DNA from: Chloroflexota bacterium
GTDB taxonomy: Bacteria > Chloroflexota > Dehalococcoidia > Lucifugimonadales > UBA3495
Reading direction: 5' to 3'
Length of the DNA: 6,351 nt
Assembly (NCBI GenBank): GCA_028874675.1
Contig: JAPPJA010000386.1
Location: 1 to 6,351, forward strand
Position numbers and translations under genes: made by a program
Notes under the pieces: generated by a model
The model's input: the letters and a program-made list of their open reading frames with translations, nothing else
Told to the model about the DNA's origin: nothing
The model's database searches: none
Shown: positions 6,075-6,351 of the stretch, piece after piece
How positions within the stretch are numbered: the first letter of the stretch is position 1
Layout of the letters: the number at the start of each line of letters is the position of its first letter

Positions 6075-6351
6075 ATGCCAGCAGAAATTGGCGAAGTTGC
6101 GCCGGACTTCAAGCTGCCTTCCGTCAGCGAGGGCGACTTTACGTTGAGCCAGTTCAAAGGGGAAAAGAGCGTCATTCTCTCTTTCCACGTCTTTGACTTC
6201 ACATCTGGTTGAACTACGCAGGCCACCTCCTTCCGGTCATTTTACGACCGGTTCCAGGAGGCGAATGCCCAGGTTCTGGGTATCAGCTGCGATCATATAG
6301 CTGCCCACCGTGCGTGGAGCACGGCCATGGGTGGGCTGCCCTACCCCGAGC
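6075..6351 (+). CDS. Probable selenocysteine-containing peroxiredoxin (AhpC/TSA family), 3' partial, in-frame TGA at 6210-6212
   Basis: 92 codons are visible before the window ends. Residues 1-45 have the peroxiredoxin opening (GEVAPDFKLPS, then a VILSFHVFDFTSG strand and loop). Codon 46 is TGA. The same frame then continues with TTQATSFRSFYDRF and AQVLGISCDHIAAHRAW...GGLPYPE, the expected peroxiredoxin sequence. Peroxiredoxins reduce peroxides through a catalytic Cys in a TxxC motif followed by T-x-Q and FR; here T43-S-G-stop46-T-T-Q puts the TGA exactly at that Cys. A stem-loop starts 13 nt after the TGA. I therefore read codon 46 as selenocysteine; selenocysteine peroxiredoxins (PrxU of Eubacterium acidaminophilum) are known. 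The Pro usual seven residues before the Cys is Val39, and no Cys lies at the C+5 resolving position. Cys72 is present. The family's active-site Arg lies beyond the edge. Alternative: a Cys-to-stop mutation or sequencing error. Confidence 0.85.
6226..6261 (+). promoter_or_regulatory. Candidate bacterial SECIS element
   Basis: The lower stem CCTCCT (6226-6231) pairs with AGGAGG (6256-6261). The upper stem CCGGTC (6233-6238) pairs with GACCGG (6246-6251), capped by a 7-nt loop ATTTTAC. The two stems are separated by an internal loop of T versus TTCC. The apical loop begins 26 nt after the TGA, inside the spacing known for bacterial SECIS elements that recruit SelB. The loop itself lacks the usual early G; GGTC sits at the top of the upper stem instead. 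The element is translated as residues around 51-63 of the peroxiredoxin. Confidence 0.65.

Noticed and set aside
5841..6188. 115-codon minus-strand frame overlapping the peroxiredoxin start
   Set aside because: It is antisense to the peroxiredoxin coding sequence and promoter, with no ribosome site or known domain; the basic tail is not enough to call a gene.
6047..6196. Alternative plus-strand start at ATG 6047
   Set aside because: It is out of frame with the peroxiredoxin, encodes no recognisable protein, stops at TGA 6194-6196, and has a poorer ribosome site than ATG 6075.
6210..6212. Treating the peroxiredoxin as a pseudogene because of the TGA
   Set aside because: The frame and homology are intact on both sides, the stop is UGA at the catalytic Cys codon, and a SECIS-like hairpin follows. 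Sequencing error remains possible but is less likely.

Overview
The window is about 60% GC and compactly coded. It looks like a bacterial chromosome segment in which short G+C-rich hairpins separate the transcription units. Gene content and style (end of a leucine-pathway gene, a xanthine-dehydrogenase-type molybdenum subunit standing alone, a beta-CASP nuclease, a nitroreductase, a probable selenoprotein) would suit a Chloroflexota lineage such as marine SAR202/Dehalococcoidia. That assignment is an inference from general style and nothing here proves it.

Layout. (1) 1-405, +: the C-terminal regulatory domain of 2-isopropylmalate synthase, cut by the window edge and followed by a strong hairpin. 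(2) 506-1504, -: an MBL-fold/beta-CASP exonuclease-like protein, convergent with leuA. (3) 1505-1860: a divergent control region with a hairpin repeat, a possible leaderless promoter for the nuclease, and a good sigma-70-type promoter plus Shine-Dalgarno for the next gene. (4) 1861-4149, +: a 762-residue molybdopterin-binding hydroxylase subunit with no partner subunits in view, ending at a second hairpin. (5) 5709 down to 4254, -: a two-gene unit, nitroreductase then alpha/beta hydrolase, 34 bp apart. (6) 5710-6074: a second divergent control region with a near-identical direct repeat beside each promoter. (7) 6075 to the right edge, +: a peroxiredoxin (AhpC/TSA family) whose reading frame is interrupted only by one TGA, exactly where the peroxidatic cysteine should be.

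The main discovery is item 7. The frame on both sides of the TGA is recognisably the same peroxiredoxin, and a two-part 12-bp stem-loop begins 13 nt after the TGA. The best reading is a selenocysteine peroxiredoxin with a bacterial SECIS-like element, not a broken gene. Conventional ORF calling misses it because the open stretches are only 45 and 46 codons. Next in interest are the repeat shared by the nitroreductase and peroxiredoxin promoter regions, which hints at joint redox control, and a family of at least three AGGGGCGGG-type palindromes, one of which lies where no terminator is expected.
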